64,000 bases of DNA from Methanosarcina sp. UBA289 (lineage in GTDB: Archaea > Halobacteriota > Methanosarcinia > Methanosarcinales > Methanosarcinaceae): positions 245,998 through 309,997 of the forward strand of contig DAKJ01000017.1 of assembly GCA_002496565.1 (NCBI GenBank), in the 5' to 3' direction. This document shows positions 1-8,949 of this stretch, in pieces. Positions within the stretch are counted from its first letter, which is position 1, and every line of letters starts with the position of its first letter. The notes beneath the pieces are model-generated. The model made no database searches and was not told where the DNA came from. It worked only from the letters and a program-made list of their open reading frames with translations. The position numbers were made by a program, and so were the translations under genes.

Positions 1-2
1 GA

Positions 3-2036
3 CACAACACTCATAATGCAAAAGTTATCGTAACAAGCAGAACTCTTCCTATCTTCGAAAATGGGGAAAAACTGATTGATGTAGTAGAAAATGAGGATAA
101 GCAGGATCTCAAAGGTTTGAAACCCAATTTTGCGGTTAATTATCTTGAAAAAAATGAGCTCGCCAACATTGGGTCTAAGAAGCTGGAAGAACTGGCTACA
201 GGCGTGGATGGTCACCCTCTCGCCCTGAAGATCCTCGTGGAACTTATAAAAGAATTTGGAGCTTCTGACATTATTGAAGACTTAAGCATTTATCGAAAAG
301 ACAAAGAGGATACAATAATAAAAGCAAGAAAATTGTTTGATAAACTTGCAGGGAGTGAAAAAGAACTTCTTGAACGTATCTCGGTTTATCGTGAGCCCGT
401 AAGTATCAAAGGTCTCAATGAGATGTTTACTGGAAATACCCCTGTGGATGCCATAAGGAAGCTTATTGATAAATCCCTTCTGGAAACGGATCACAACGGG
501 ATTTATTGGATCCATCCTCTAGTTCAAGAATTTTCCTATGAAGACCTGAAAAACAAAAAAGAAGCTCATATACGTGCAGTAAGATATTATCTTTATCTCC
601 CACTACCGGAAAACCCAACCAAAAAAGAAGACCTTCAGCCAGCAATTGAAGCCCATTATCACGCCTGTGGAGCTGGAGAGTGTGATCTAGCAGCGTCTAT
701 AATATGGGAATGCAATCTTCATAATCTTCTGGATCTCTGGGGGAATTCTAGAACATTAATCGAAATTTATGAAAAATTATTGCCAAAAGTCCGTTTCAAA
801 GATGAAACAATTCTTAAAGATAAACAGGTTCATGGTACTGTTCTTGGGAATCTGGGGTTAGCATACAGTGATCTGGGTGAGCCCAGAAAAGCGATTGAAT
901 ATCACGAGAAAGCACTTAAAATCGCAATAGAGATAAGGGACAGATGTGGAGAAGGAAATAACCTTGGGAATCTGGGGTTAGCATACCGTAATCTGGGCTC
1001 ACCCAGAAAAGCGATTAAATTTTATGAACAGGCACTTAAAATCGCAATAGAGATAGGGGACAGACGCGGAGAAGGAAATCGCCTTGGAAATATAGGGTTG
1101 GCGTACTATGATTTGGGCGAACCCAGAAAAGCGATTAAATTTTATGAACAGGCACTTAAAATCGCAAAAGAAATAGGGGATAGGCGCGGAGAAGGAAATC
1201 GCCTTGGAAATCTGGGGAACGCATACCGTAACCTAGGCGAACCTAAAAAAGCAATTGAATATCACGAGAAGGCACTTGAGATATCTAAAGAGATAGGAGA
1301 CAGGCGTGGAGAAAGTGCAGACCTTGGAAATCTGGGGTTAGCATATAGTGATCTGGGAGAAACAAGAAAAGCAATTGAATATCACGAGGAAGCGCTTAAA
1401 ATCGCAAAAGAAATAGGGGACAGACGCGGAGAAGGTGCAGACCTTGGAAATTTGGGGAACATACACTGTAATCTGGGAGAAACAAGAAAAGCAATTGAAT
1501 ATCACGAGAAGGCACTTGAGATATCTAAAGAGATAGGGGACAGGCGTGGAGAAAGTGAAGACTTTGGAAATCTAGGGTTAGCATACAGTGATCTGGGAGA
1601 AACAAGAAAAGCGATTGAATATCACGAGAAAGCACTTGAAATATCCAAAGAGATAGGGGACAGGCACGGAGAACGAAATCACCTTGGAAATCTGGAGAAT
1701 GCATACCGTAACCTGGGTGAGCCCAGAAAAGCGATTGAATATCATGAGAAAGCACCTAAAATCGCAAAAGAAATAGGGGATAGGCGCGGCGAAGGAAATC
1801 ACCTTGGAAGTCGGGGATTAGCATACAGTGATCTAGGAGAAACAAGAAAAGTGATTGAGTTTTTGAAGAAATTCCTAGCTATAGGAGAAACTATTGAAGA
1901 TCCGAGGACAATTAGCTTTTGTGAGAATAAATTGAAGGAACTTGAAGAGTCTGAAGACGATAAAACTTCAAAAAATCCGCCAGTTTCAAGATGTTTCCTT
2001 AAGGCTATCGTCAGCAAGCTGAAATCCAAAAAGTAA
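3..2036 (+). CDS. STAND (NB-ARC-like) ATPase with C-terminal TPR array, 5' end outside window
   Basis: The frame is open from the window edge; a TTG at 117 is internal, because the codons before it encode KVIVTSR, the sensor-type motif of NB-ARC/STAND ATPases. The following GHPLAL matches the GLPLAL motif that closes the NB-ARC region. A winged-helix-like stretch follows, then from about nt 838 nine 40-residue tetratricopeptide repeats (core GNLGLAYSDLGEPRKAIEY) and a short charged tail. Known STAND proteins of this layout are signal-dependent switches in which the repeats bind the trigger and the ATPase oligomerises; an N-terminal effector domain, if present, lies upstream of the window. The Walker A region is not visible. 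The family call is secure; the role in defence or signalling is inference. Confidence 0.85.
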   Translation, partial: HNTHNAKVIVTSRTLPIFENGEKLIDVVENEDKQDLKGLKPNFAVNYLEKNELANIGSKKLEELATGVDGHPLALKILVELIKEFGASDIIEDLSIYRKDKEDTIIKARKLFDKLAGSEKELLERISVYREPVSIKGLNEMFTGNTPVDAIRKLIDKSLLETDHNGIYWIHPLVQEFSYEDLKNKKEAHIRAVRYYLYLPLPENPTKKEDLQPAIEAHYHACGAGECDLAASIIWECNLHNLLDLWGNSRTLIEIYEKLLPKVRFKDETILKDKQVHGTVLGNLGLAYSDLGEPRKAIEYHEKALKIAIEIRDRCGEGNNLGNLGLAYRNLGSPRKAIKFYEQALKIAIEIGDRRGEGNRLGNIGLAYYDLGEPRKAIKFYEQALKIAKEIGDRRGEGNRLGNLGNAYRNLGEPKKAIEYHEKALEISKEIGDRRGESADLGNLGLAYSDLGETRKAIEYHEEALKIAKEIGDRRGEGADLGNLGNIHCNLGETRKAIEYHEKALEISKEIGDRRGESEDFGNLGLAYSDLGETRKAIEYHEKALEISKEIGDRHGERNHLGNLENAYRNLGEPRKAIEYHEKAPKIAKEIGDRRGEGNHLGSRGLAYSDLGETRKVIEFLKKFLAIGETIEDPRTISFCENKLKELEESEDDKTSKNPPVSRCFLKAIVSKLKSKK
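841..1860 (+). repeat. 120-bp in-frame tandem repeats encoding TPR units
   Basis: Nine units with an exact 120-bp period, each starting near a TTGGGAATCTGGGG-like segment and each coding for one 40-aa TPR. Units are highly alike at DNA level, including silent positions, so the array was recently expanded or homogenised by recombination. The last unit decays into unique sequence after 1860. Confidence 0.9.
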
Positions 2037-2255
2037 TCTTTCAAAACGCAAACTTCACTTTTCTAGCTCAACAAATTAAAAACTTGTAAAATTTTGATTC
2101 GAATCAATAAAAACATCTATTTCAAGCCATAGCTAGAATCAAAAATCCCTAAACCAAAAGCTATTATATAAATAGCCACAAACTTTACCTTTAATTTTTA
2201 CATAATTTTAGTTTCTTAACAATTATATTTTTACTCAACCAGTAAAGGTGAAACT

Positions 2256-3104
2256 ATGCCTCATATAATGGAATTGCTTGGAAAAACAAGAGTAGTCGTA
2301 AAAGACGGAAAGGTTATCGAAGTCGGAGAGCCTGAAGTCAAATGGTGCCCCCTCTTTGCCAAGATACGTGGGATCCAGAAGATCACCACTGAAGAAGTCA
2401 AGAAGAATATGGAATTCAGGATCAGCGATTTCGGGATGTTTACCGATAAGCGCCGGCTGGAACTCGAGGACTTTGTAGGGTTTGGAGCATCCGAAGTTAT
2501 GATGACCGGCCTGAGCCGGGGTTTACTTGACACAACCGTGACCGCCTGTGAAGGCGCAGGAACAGTTATTTCCAATAACCCCACTCTCGTTCAGGGCATG
2601 GGTGGCAGGATGTCCGGCCTGGTCGAAACCGAGCCAATCAATGCCATCATAAACGGGATTCAGGAACGTGGTGGAATCGTGCTCGACCCTTCAACTGCAA
2701 AAATGGACCCTGTTGCAGGAGTTAAAAGGGCAGCAGAACTCGGGCACAAAAAGATTGCAGTAACTGCGGCCTTCGCTGAAACCGCAAAAGAATTACGGAA
2801 GCTTGAAGTCGAACTCGGGCTTGATTTAATAGTAATTGGAGTCCATGTTACAGGTTTAAACAGGGAAGAAGCCCAGAGCCTGGTGGAAAATTCAGACATT
2901 GTGACCAGTTGTGCTTCAAAGCCTGTCAGAGACCTCGTAAAGCCTCTTGCTCAGGTAGGAACCGCAGTTCCGCTTTTTGCCCTTACTCAGAAAGGAAAAG
3001 AACTTGTGATTGAGAGAGCAAAGGATATCAAAAGCCCCATTCTTATCAATACCATGCCCCTGCCTGTGCTGCCTGAAAACAAGCAGCCAAGAGAACTGAA
3101 GTAA
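2256..3104 (+). CDS. mmp8: Methanogenesis marker protein 8 (DUF2099 / COG4022)
   Basis: 282 aa, recognised from its full-length likeness to the methanogenesis marker 8 family, which is restricted to methanogens and related archaea and whose function is unknown. It is a soluble protein with a conserved early cysteine (KWCPLF), Gly-rich segments (GFGASEVMMTGL, NNPTLVQGMGGRMSG) and a cysteine in a TSCASKPVRD segment; no signal peptide or membrane segment is seen. The ATG start has an AAAGGTGA ribosome binding site six bases upstream, after a 220-bp AT-rich spacer. It appears to be a single-gene unit ending in T-rich sequence. A decayed second copy lies at 35116-35266. Confidence 0.85.
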   Translation: MPHIMELLGKTRVVVKDGKVIEVGEPEVKWCPLFAKIRGIQKITTEEVKKNMEFRISDFGMFTDKRRLELEDFVGFGASEVMMTGLSRGLLDTTVTACEGAGTVISNNPTLVQGMGGRMSGLVETEPINAIINGIQERGGIVLDPSTAKMDPVAGVKRAAELGHKKIAVTAAFAETAKELRKLEVELGLDLIVIGVHVTGLNREEAQSLVENSDIVTSCASKPVRDLVKPLAQVGTAVPLFALTQKGKELVIERAKDIKSPILINTMPLPVLPENKQPRELK

Positions 3105-3280
3105 AATTAGGATTGAAATATAACGAATGAAAATGGCATAGAAACCGTTATTATTTTACTCCGTTATTTTTTTACTTAGTCTTTTTATTGGATGAATGAA
3201 GCTTTCTATTTTCTACAATAGATAAGCTGATAGATAAACTACCTCTTTTAGGGAAAAATTCTGGCAGTTTTAGGATAATA

Positions 3281-3352
3281 GGGCATCCGTTTTTGGGAGG
3301 AGGAATGGAGATAGATTGGAGGGTATTTATAAGAAAAGTTCACAGATGCCCC
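3281..3352. repeat. Hairpin-ended intergenic element, copy 1
   Basis: 72 bp bounded by GGGCATCCGT and ACAGATGCCC, inverted repeats with one mismatch that would be a G-U pair in minus-strand RNA. Inside are TTGGGAGGAGG near the left end and GGGTATTTATAAGAAAAG near the right end. A second copy with the same internal motifs lies at 4248-4331, on the other side of the GNAT gene. It may be a structured RNA or a very small MITE. The remainder of the 3105-3429 spacer is T-rich and probably terminates the upstream gene. Confidence 0.6.
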
Positions 3353-3429
3353 ATTTCACTATAATATTTACAAATATATAAAATTTGGTTTATACTGCTA
3401 TCATATAGGATTTTCTGGAAGTATTTCAA

Positions 3430-4017
3430 TTATTTTCTGTAAAAAACTTCCTTCACTTGAACTTCTATGGAGTATGAGATCGGATTTTCATCTACATTAA
3501 AAAACTCGTAAGCTATGGTCCCTTCTTCCGGACCTTTTCCTTTTAAAAGAAAACCATTCTTTTCCAGGACTCGAATTGAGGCTTTCATGTGAGGGTATGT
3601 ATAAGCTACAATTCTGTCTCTTTTGAGGCTGGAAGAAGCCCATTGTACCATCGATTGAACAGCTTCGGTTGCATATCCCTTACCGTGATATTTGGCAAGC
3701 AAAGAATATCCTATTTCAAATGTCCCATTCTTATGAGCAAGAAATCCTCCATTTCCTATCAAAATAGATTGTTCAGGATCTTTCTGGCGGAGAATCCAAT
3801 AAAAACTCCAGATTTTTCGTTCTCTGGCCTGAATTCGCCCGATAAAATCTTCGATCACTTCAGGTGTTATCTGGTCAGGTGGCCATTCTTCAGGAACATG
3901 AGCATTAAGAACTGAAGCAAAAGCCGGGAGGTCGTGTAACTCCAGAAGATACAGTTTCAACGTGGCAGGGAGCAGGCATAAACGCTTGGTATTGATAGGA
4001 GATAAGAGTAAAGGCAT
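3430..4017 (-). CDS. GNAT-family N-acetyltransferase (RimJ/RimL-like, Acetyltransf_3)
   Basis: 195 aa. It has the N-terminal TKRLCLLPAT strand typical of the RimJ/RimL group, a central YWILRQKDPE / IGNGGFL strand pair, the acetyl-CoA loop region KYHGKGYATEAVQSMV (consensus Q/RxxGxG/A), and the closing VLEKNGF motif. The family transfers acetyl groups from acetyl-CoA to amines, often protein N termini or small molecules; the substrate here cannot be told. There is no ribosome binding site before the ATG, but a TATATAAAAG box lies about 27 bases upstream, so the mRNA is probably leaderless. It stands alone between two copies of a hairpin element. Confidence 0.8.
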   Translation of the reverse strand: MPLLLSPINTKRLCLLPATLKLYLLELHDLPAFASVLNAHVPEEWPPDQITPEVIEDFIGRIQARERKIWSFYWILRQKDPEQSILIGNGGFLAHKNGTFEIGYSLLAKYHGKGYATEAVQSMVQWASSSLKRDRIVAYTYPHMKASIRVLEKNGFLLKGKGPEEGTIAYEFFNVDENPISYSIEVQVKEVFYRK

Positions 4018-4869
4018 GTATCGGAATTAGATATACTTTTATATAATCTTTTTGATGATATAATTTTAAGAGAACTTCTAGTCTATGGTTTTAAGAGGAA
4101 AATAATAGATTTATACATGAAATAAGGAACTTAGTCAATATATATTTGATAAAATAATTACAAAACAAGAAAAAGATTAGAAAGATAGAAAGATAGAAAT
4201 ATATCAAAAAATTGGATTGATTTTAATTAACAAAATTGAAGGGAGTAAGGCATCTGATATTGGGAGGTGGTTTGGGATTTAGGGGGTATAAAACTAGTTG
4301 GGTATATAAGAAAAGCGCTTATCAGATGCCTATATTATAATATTAATTGATAATATATAAAATTATTGATATAATACAATTTTGTTGAATTCTATTCTAT
4401 AATCTCAAAAAAAGCCAATTATATTAATTAATTTCATAGATTTTTGCAAAATCAAGGATTAAATATAGGATTAAATATCAGTCTACAGCTTAAATCTTGA
4501 ATACCAAATTAGGCCATAAAATTCCAAAGTAATAAAAATAATATAAAGATGAATTCTGCCTGTATTTATTTCATTTATTGTAAAGATTGCTTCTTAGCAG
4601 AAAACTAGAGGATATTATGTTTTGTAATCCTGTTGACGTTGAGAGCCCCTTGCCTTTGAGTTATTTTTGAGATGTAATAAATTTCTAAAATTACTGCAGA
4701 ACTTTCAATTAATTGCTATACCCAAATGCCTATTCTCCAGATAATGGGACTTATAGGGTGAATATTTAACAGTTTTTCAATTCTGCGAGCTGTGGAAAAC
4801 CTAATGTACCTGGCTTTTACTTCAGTATGATGCGAATAAAAAATCAAGCATATTAAAACGAAACTTTAT
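4018..4869. other. Gene-free spacer of about 850 bp
   Basis: AT-rich sequence with no credible reading frame on either strand. Its only clear structure is the hairpin element at 4248-4331. The part near 4870 receives the 3' end of the mod operon. Confidence 0.6.
4248..4331. repeat. Hairpin-ended intergenic element, copy 2
   Basis: 84 bp bounded by perfect 12-bp inverted repeats (AGGCATCTGATA / TATCAGATGCCT). It shares TTGGGAGGTGG and GGGTATATAAGAAAAG with copy 1 at 3281-3352, while the central part differs in length. Conserved ends around a variable middle suggest a family of related elements. Confidence 0.6.
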
Positions 4870-5985
4870 TCAAAATGTCACGATTTTACTAATTTCTAAT
4901 TTGACCAGGCAGGAATCTCCTGCATTTAACTTCAAGGAATCGACAAATTGTGCAGGTACTTCTGCGGTCAGGGTTTTATGATGTCTAGCAAGGTTGACTG
5001 TAATCTTTTTCTTTGGTCCTTTATTGATAATACTGACGACATGTGCCATATAAATGTTCTTATCCTGATCTTCATGGCCTGGAGGGAGAAAAGTTATGTT
5101 CTCAGGATGGACTCCCCAAGAGACCATATCTCCGGGATTAAGTTTCAGAGAAGGTACCCTAATCTTCATGTCTCCACTCATTAATATTGTACTTCTGGAG
5201 ATTTCATCATGTCCCACAACCCTAGCATCGTCAAAAAGATTTGACAGGCCGATTAGCTTAGCTACATGCAGGTTTTTTGGGTGATAGAATATTTCATCCA
5301 GAGTACCAAACTGCTGTACTTTTCCCCCATGCAAAACAAGAACCCTGTCAGCCAGCATGAAGACCTCTTCAAGGTTGTGAGTAATGAACAACAATGGGAT
5401 TTTGAGCTCGTGTTGTAAATTCTTTATTTTTTCAATAAGCTCGGTTTTTATTTCTTTATCAAGTGCAGAAAAAGGTTCATCCAGCAGTAAGAGTTCTGGT
5501 TCTGGAGCCAGGGCCCTTGCCAGAGCTACTCTCTGCTTCTGCCCACCTGAAAGCTGAGATGGATGACGTTTTTCTAGCTCCTCTATATGAAGAAGGCTCA
5601 GCATTTCCATTAATCTTTTTTCCCGACTTTCTTTATTCCAATTCTTGAGACCGCATTCTATATTTTTTCTTACGTCCATATGGGGGAATAGGGTAGAACT
5701 TTGGAAAACATAGCCCAGATTGCGCTTCTGGATTGGCAGATTAGTTTTTATTTTTTTATCGTAATACACTTTACTATCCACGGTTATATTTCCATCATCA
5801 GGCTCCGTGATTCCCGATATGCATTTGAACAGTGTCGTTTTTCCAGACCCTGATGGCCCAAAAAGTACGATAAGTTCGTTTTCCATTTCAAAGCTGACAT
5901 TAAGCATAAAAGCTTTCTTAGCCCCGCTTTTTTTACTACTTCCAGCTTCATGATAGCATTTTCTAATGTTAACCTTGATACTCAA
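4870..5985 (-). CDS. modC: Molybdate ABC transporter ATP-binding protein
   Basis: 371 aa. The ABC domain fills residues 1-240 with Walker A GPSGSGKTT, Q-loop YVFQSSTLFPHM, signature LSGGQKQRVALARAL, Walker B LLLLDEPFSALD and the H-loop ITHNLEEV. The C-terminal 130 residues form a TOBE-type region (WGVHPENITFLPPG onward), as in ModC/WtpC proteins that bind oxyanion and regulate transport. It is the last gene of a modA-modB-modC operon on the minus strand, 24 bp after modB. It would energise uptake of molybdate (or tungstate), needed for formylmethanofuran dehydrogenase. Whether Mo or W is preferred cannot be decided from sequence. Confidence 0.9.
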   Translation of the reverse strand: MSIKVNIRKCYHEAGSSKKSGAKKAFMLNVSFEMENELIVLFGPSGSGKTTLFKCISGITEPDDGNITVDSKVYYDKKIKTNLPIQKRNLGYVFQSSTLFPHMDVRKNIECGLKNWNKESREKRLMEMLSLLHIEELEKRHPSQLSGGQKQRVALARALAPEPELLLLDEPFSALDKEIKTELIEKIKNLQHELKIPLLFITHNLEEVFMLADRVLVLHGGKVQQFGTLDEIFYHPKNLHVAKLIGLSNLFDDARVVGHDEISRSTILMSGDMKIRVPSLKLNPGDMVSWGVHPENITFLPPGHEDQDKNIYMAHVVSIINKGPKKKITVNLARHHKTLTAEVPAQFVDSLKLNAGDSCLVKLEISKIVTF

Positions 5986-6009
5986 GCTTATACCTCTAAA
6001 CAGTCAAGC

Positions 6010-6693
6010 TTATACCTTTGATTTTCCTCTACTTGCAATTTTTCCAGTAAGAGCAATGGATATCAGGGACATAAGGGTAAGGACTAAAACCAGTACATTA
6101 GCAAGTTCGTTATTCCCTGCTTGAAAAGCACTGTAGATTGAAATCGACATCGTATTCGTTTTTCCCGGGATATTTCCTGAAAGCATGAGAGTGGCTCCAA
6201 ATTCTCCGACAGCCCTTGCAAAACTTAGTACCAGGCCTGCCAGTATGCCCCTTTTTGCAAGGGGCAGAGTTATTAGGAAAGCAGTTTCAATCTCGCTTTT
6301 CCCAAGAATATAGGCTGCATATTCAAGTTCTTTATCCACGGCTTCAATGGCTGCTTGTGCAGTTCTCACCATAAGAGGTAAAGAAACCGTATAAGCCGCA
6401 ATAACTCCAGCTTGCCAGGTAAACATGATTCCAGTGCCTGTAATGCTGTAAATCAATTGTCCAATAAATCCGTTTTTCCCTAATAGGATCACCAGAAAAT
6501 AACCGATTACTGTAGGTGGAAGTATCAGAGGAAGTGTTATCAACAGCTCTGCAAGCTCTTTTCCCCGGAAATCACGCCTTGCAAATATATAAGCCAAGAA
6601 TACTCCGCTACATAATACGAGAAAGGAAGAGATGGCGGCTATCCGGAATGTAATAGAGATAGGAAACCATATCTGGTCAAGCATTGGAGTCAT
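6010..6693 (-). CDS. modB: Molybdate ABC transporter permease
   Basis: 227 aa with about five hydrophobic segments. The cytoplasmic EAA loop RAVGEFGATLML is the form characteristic of molybdate/tungstate permeases. It would form the membrane channel with ModC as the ATPase. It lies 11 bp after modA and 24 bp before modC in the same direction, so co-transcription is very likely. The length is normal for ModB. Confidence 0.9.
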   Translation of the reverse strand: MTPMLDQIWFPISITFRIAAISSFLVLCSGVFLAYIFARRDFRGKELAELLITLPLILPPTVIGYFLVILLGKNGFIGQLIYSITGTGIMFTWQAGVIAAYTVSLPLMVRTAQAAIEAVDKELEYAAYILGKSEIETAFLITLPLAKRGILAGLVLSFARAVGEFGATLMLSGNIPGKTNTMSISIYSAFQAGNNELANVLVLVLTLMSLISIALTGKIASRGKSKV

Positions 6694-6704
6694 ATTTTAT
6701 TCCG

Positions 6705-7535
6705 TTATTCGGATAATACCGTGAATCCGTATTTTTCCAGCGTTTCCTGTCCTTCTTTTCCTGCCACGAAATCGATGAATTCCTGTGCGTCTTCTTTATG
6801 TTCGGAAGAAGAAACAATGGCTATCGGGTAGTTTACAGGAGTATTAACAGACACATTTGTAACGATTTTGATGGTTTCTGGTGCAGTCATTGCGTCAGTC
6901 ATGTATACAAAACCCGCATCTACTTCTCCTCTTTCCACGTATACGAGTACCTGTTTGACGTCTTCAGCAAGTACCACCTTATTTTCGAGCTGACTCCACA
7001 AACCTGCTTCAGTCATTGCGGTACGCGTATAATTTCCGACAGGGACTGTATCAGGATTTCCGATGCCGATTTTCTTAACTTTAGGATCAGTCAGATCTTT
7101 CACACCAGTGATATTAAGGTTACTGTTTGCAGGGATAATAAGTACAAGTGAATTCTTGACAAAATCCTTTCTTGAACTGTTGTCGATAAGGGTTTCATTA
7201 GCAAGGATGTCCATCTGACTCTCATCAGCTGAAGCAAAAACATCCGCAGGAGCTCCTCCTTCAATCTGCTTACGCAGGTTACCTGAACCTCCAAAATTGA
7301 AATTCACATCTACGCCAGGGTTTTCGGCTTCAAATTTGGGTTCCATATCTGTAAAAGCTTCGGTAAGGCTGGCAGCTGCAGATACTGTAATCGTTTCAGG
7401 GTCCTGTTCAGAAACTGGAGTTTCTTCTGTAACTGGGATACCTGTTTCTTTTGTAGCTTCATTTCCATTATCAGTACATCCTATTGCAAGGAATACACCT
7501 AGTAAAATTAACAGAACTATCAGTCCTTTTTTCAT
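6705..7535 (-). CDS. modA: Molybdate-binding lipoprotein
   Basis: About 276 aa from the chosen ATG at 7535, which has an AGGTGA ribosome binding site seven bases upstream; an upstream in-frame start at 7556 lacks one. The N terminus is a lipoprotein signal: KK, a hydrophobic run, then the IGC lipobox followed by an acidic/Thr-rich linker. The mature part starts with TVSAAASLTEAFTDM, the oxyanion-contact motif of ModA, followed by NFGGSGNLRKQIEGGAPADVF. It should capture molybdate outside the membrane and deliver it to ModB. It is the first gene of the operon, downstream of a palindromic operator. Confidence 0.92.
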   Translation of the reverse strand: MKKGLIVLLILLGVFLAIGCTDNGNEATKETGIPVTEETPVSEQDPETITVSAAASLTEAFTDMEPKFEAENPGVDVNFNFGGSGNLRKQIEGGAPADVFASADESQMDILANETLIDNSSRKDFVKNSLVLIIPANSNLNITGVKDLTDPKVKKIGIGNPDTVPVGNYTRTAMTEAGLWSQLENKVVLAEDVKQVLVYVERGEVDAGFVYMTDAMTAPETIKIVTNVSVNTPVNYPIAIVSSSEHKEDAQEFIDFVAGKEGQETLEKYGFTVLSE

Positions 7536-7904
7536 AACTTCACCTACACAAAACATTTTTATAATTACTTACGTAGTTGAACTTAGAATTGAGAATAATA
7601 AACCTTAGGCAATACAAGCCACTTCTTTATTTTTCCCATATTTACATTCTCTGGCAACAGCAATATTGTGTGATAACTCGTGTTATAAACGAGGCGTTAT
7701 GTTTGATTATACATAACGCTTTTCTTCCTCTACTCTAATAGTATAAGAAGATTCCCGGTGTCAATATCAAGGAAAGTTTTACAGTCGGGGATATCACTCT
7801 TCAAAAAAATAATATTAACCATGATTTCAAGGAAATTAAATAGCAAAAATAAAACAGAACACAGTATTAAAGAAAATTTAGACCTTGTTTATATGGAAAA
7901 AGTC
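7536..7904. other. mod promoter region
   Basis: The 370-bp spacer between modA and the divergently ending YihY gene holds the mod leader, the palindromes at 7677-7719 and otherwise AT-rich sequence without open frames. Confidence 0.6.
7694..7719. promoter_or_regulatory. Palindromic operator upstream of modA (ModE-type candidate)
   Basis: Perfect 9-bp arms GCGTTATGT and ACATAACGC separated by 8 bp, about 160 bp upstream of the modA start. A further inverted pair CTCGT/ACGAG and a GTTATA half site lie just beside it (7677-7692). Sites of the CGTTAT...ATAACG form are typical of ModE-family regulators that repress mod operons when molybdate is bound. The regulator gene is not in the window. Confidence 0.6.
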
Positions 7905-8735
7905 CTAAGATTCTGAATATATTTTTGTGAACTCAGCCCCGAGCGTAATCATAATTGAGGAATAGTAAAACAAAAGAAATAACCCTATAATGGACCCTAT
8001 TGCTCCATATATGCTTGTAGGGTTACTGTATGCAATAAAAAATATAATCGCGTATTTTCCTATTGTTACAAGAACTGCTGTTACGATAGCCCCTACAAAA
8101 ATCGATTTCATGTCAAAACTCTTATCGGGAAGGACTCTATACACAAATATGAAAAAAAGCACAAGAATAAGGAAGCTGGCTATTGAACCTGTATAATCAA
8201 CAATCAAAGGTGAAAATAGTAGAAATTGTTGGAACAAGTTTGAAGCCGCATAAAGAAGGCCTTCAACAAGTATGCTCAGTACGAGCAGCCCTCCAAAAAA
8301 TATAACTATAACAAAGGAGATGGCTGCATTCCTTGTAAAATTTTTAATTCTGTTGGATTCGGTGGGTTTGATATCCCATGCTTTCTCAAGGAAATTCTTC
8401 AATTGTCTGAAAACGTTACTCGCACTCCAGAGCAGCAGAATAAGACTTATTAATGCACTTATTGACAGGGAACTGAGATCCGGAATTTGCTCAAAAAGTA
8501 ATATTATCATATTTTTCATTGCCTCATCTATGATCCCATCCAGGTGATTGAGTATGGTCTCCTGAAGACTTTTAGACACTATAAAAATACTACCTATTGA
8601 TACCGAAAGTAACAGGAGAGCAGGAAGACTTAATACGAAATAATATGCCAGTGCAGCGCTGTAAGTCATTGCATCATCTTCCAGCCATTCCTTTATTGTT
8701 TCGGTAATAAGATCTCTTACGTACCCCCGGCTCAT
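7905..8735 (-). CDS. YihY/BrkB-family integral membrane protein
   Basis: About 277 aa with six hydrophobic segments. The N-terminal pattern DDAMTYSAALAYYFVLSLPALLLL and the C-terminal SIYGAIGSIIGLFLLFYYSS are typical of the YihY/BrkB (formerly 'ribonuclease BN') family. Its molecular function is not established; it was wrongly assigned to RNase BN in older annotation. The ATG at 8735 is preferred over a TTG nine bases earlier; an AATATATTATATA box just upstream suggests a very short leader. It is a single gene convergent with nothing and followed by the mod leader region. Confidence 0.85.
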   Translation of the reverse strand: MSRGYVRDLITETIKEWLEDDAMTYSAALAYYFVLSLPALLLLSVSIGSIFIVSKSLQETILNHLDGIIDEAMKNMIILLFEQIPDLSSLSISALISLILLLWSASNVFRQLKNFLEKAWDIKPTESNRIKNFTRNAAISFVIVIFFGGLLVLSILVEGLLYAASNLFQQFLLFSPLIVDYTGSIASFLILVLFFIFVYRVLPDKSFDMKSIFVGAIVTAVLVTIGKYAIIFFIAYSNPTSIYGAIGSIIGLFLLFYYSSIMITLGAEFTKIYSES

Positions 8736-8880
8736 ATTTCCCAATATATAATATATTGCACTTTTATTAAAGAGTTCTTATTAAATTTTTGTGTAACTTT
8801 ATTTTCTGTCTCAGAATGCGAGGAAGAATAATTAAAATGGATATAAAGGACTTAGATATACTTGAAGACACATAAACCGG

Positions 8881-8948
8881 TTAAGAAGAATAAAGTGGTA
8901 AGAGGAGTAAACTAATTAAGAGGAGTAAAATAGCTAGAGGGGTAGGCA
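8881..8948 (+). repeat. 18-bp tandem repeats in the leader of the DUF488 gene
   Basis: Three to four imperfect copies of a TTAAGAGGAGTAAAATAG-like unit run right up to the start codon of the next gene. Each copy contains a GAGGAG motif resembling a ribosome binding site, so the repeats place several Shine-Dalgarno-like sequences in the leader. Confidence 0.6.
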
Positions 8949-8949
8949 G

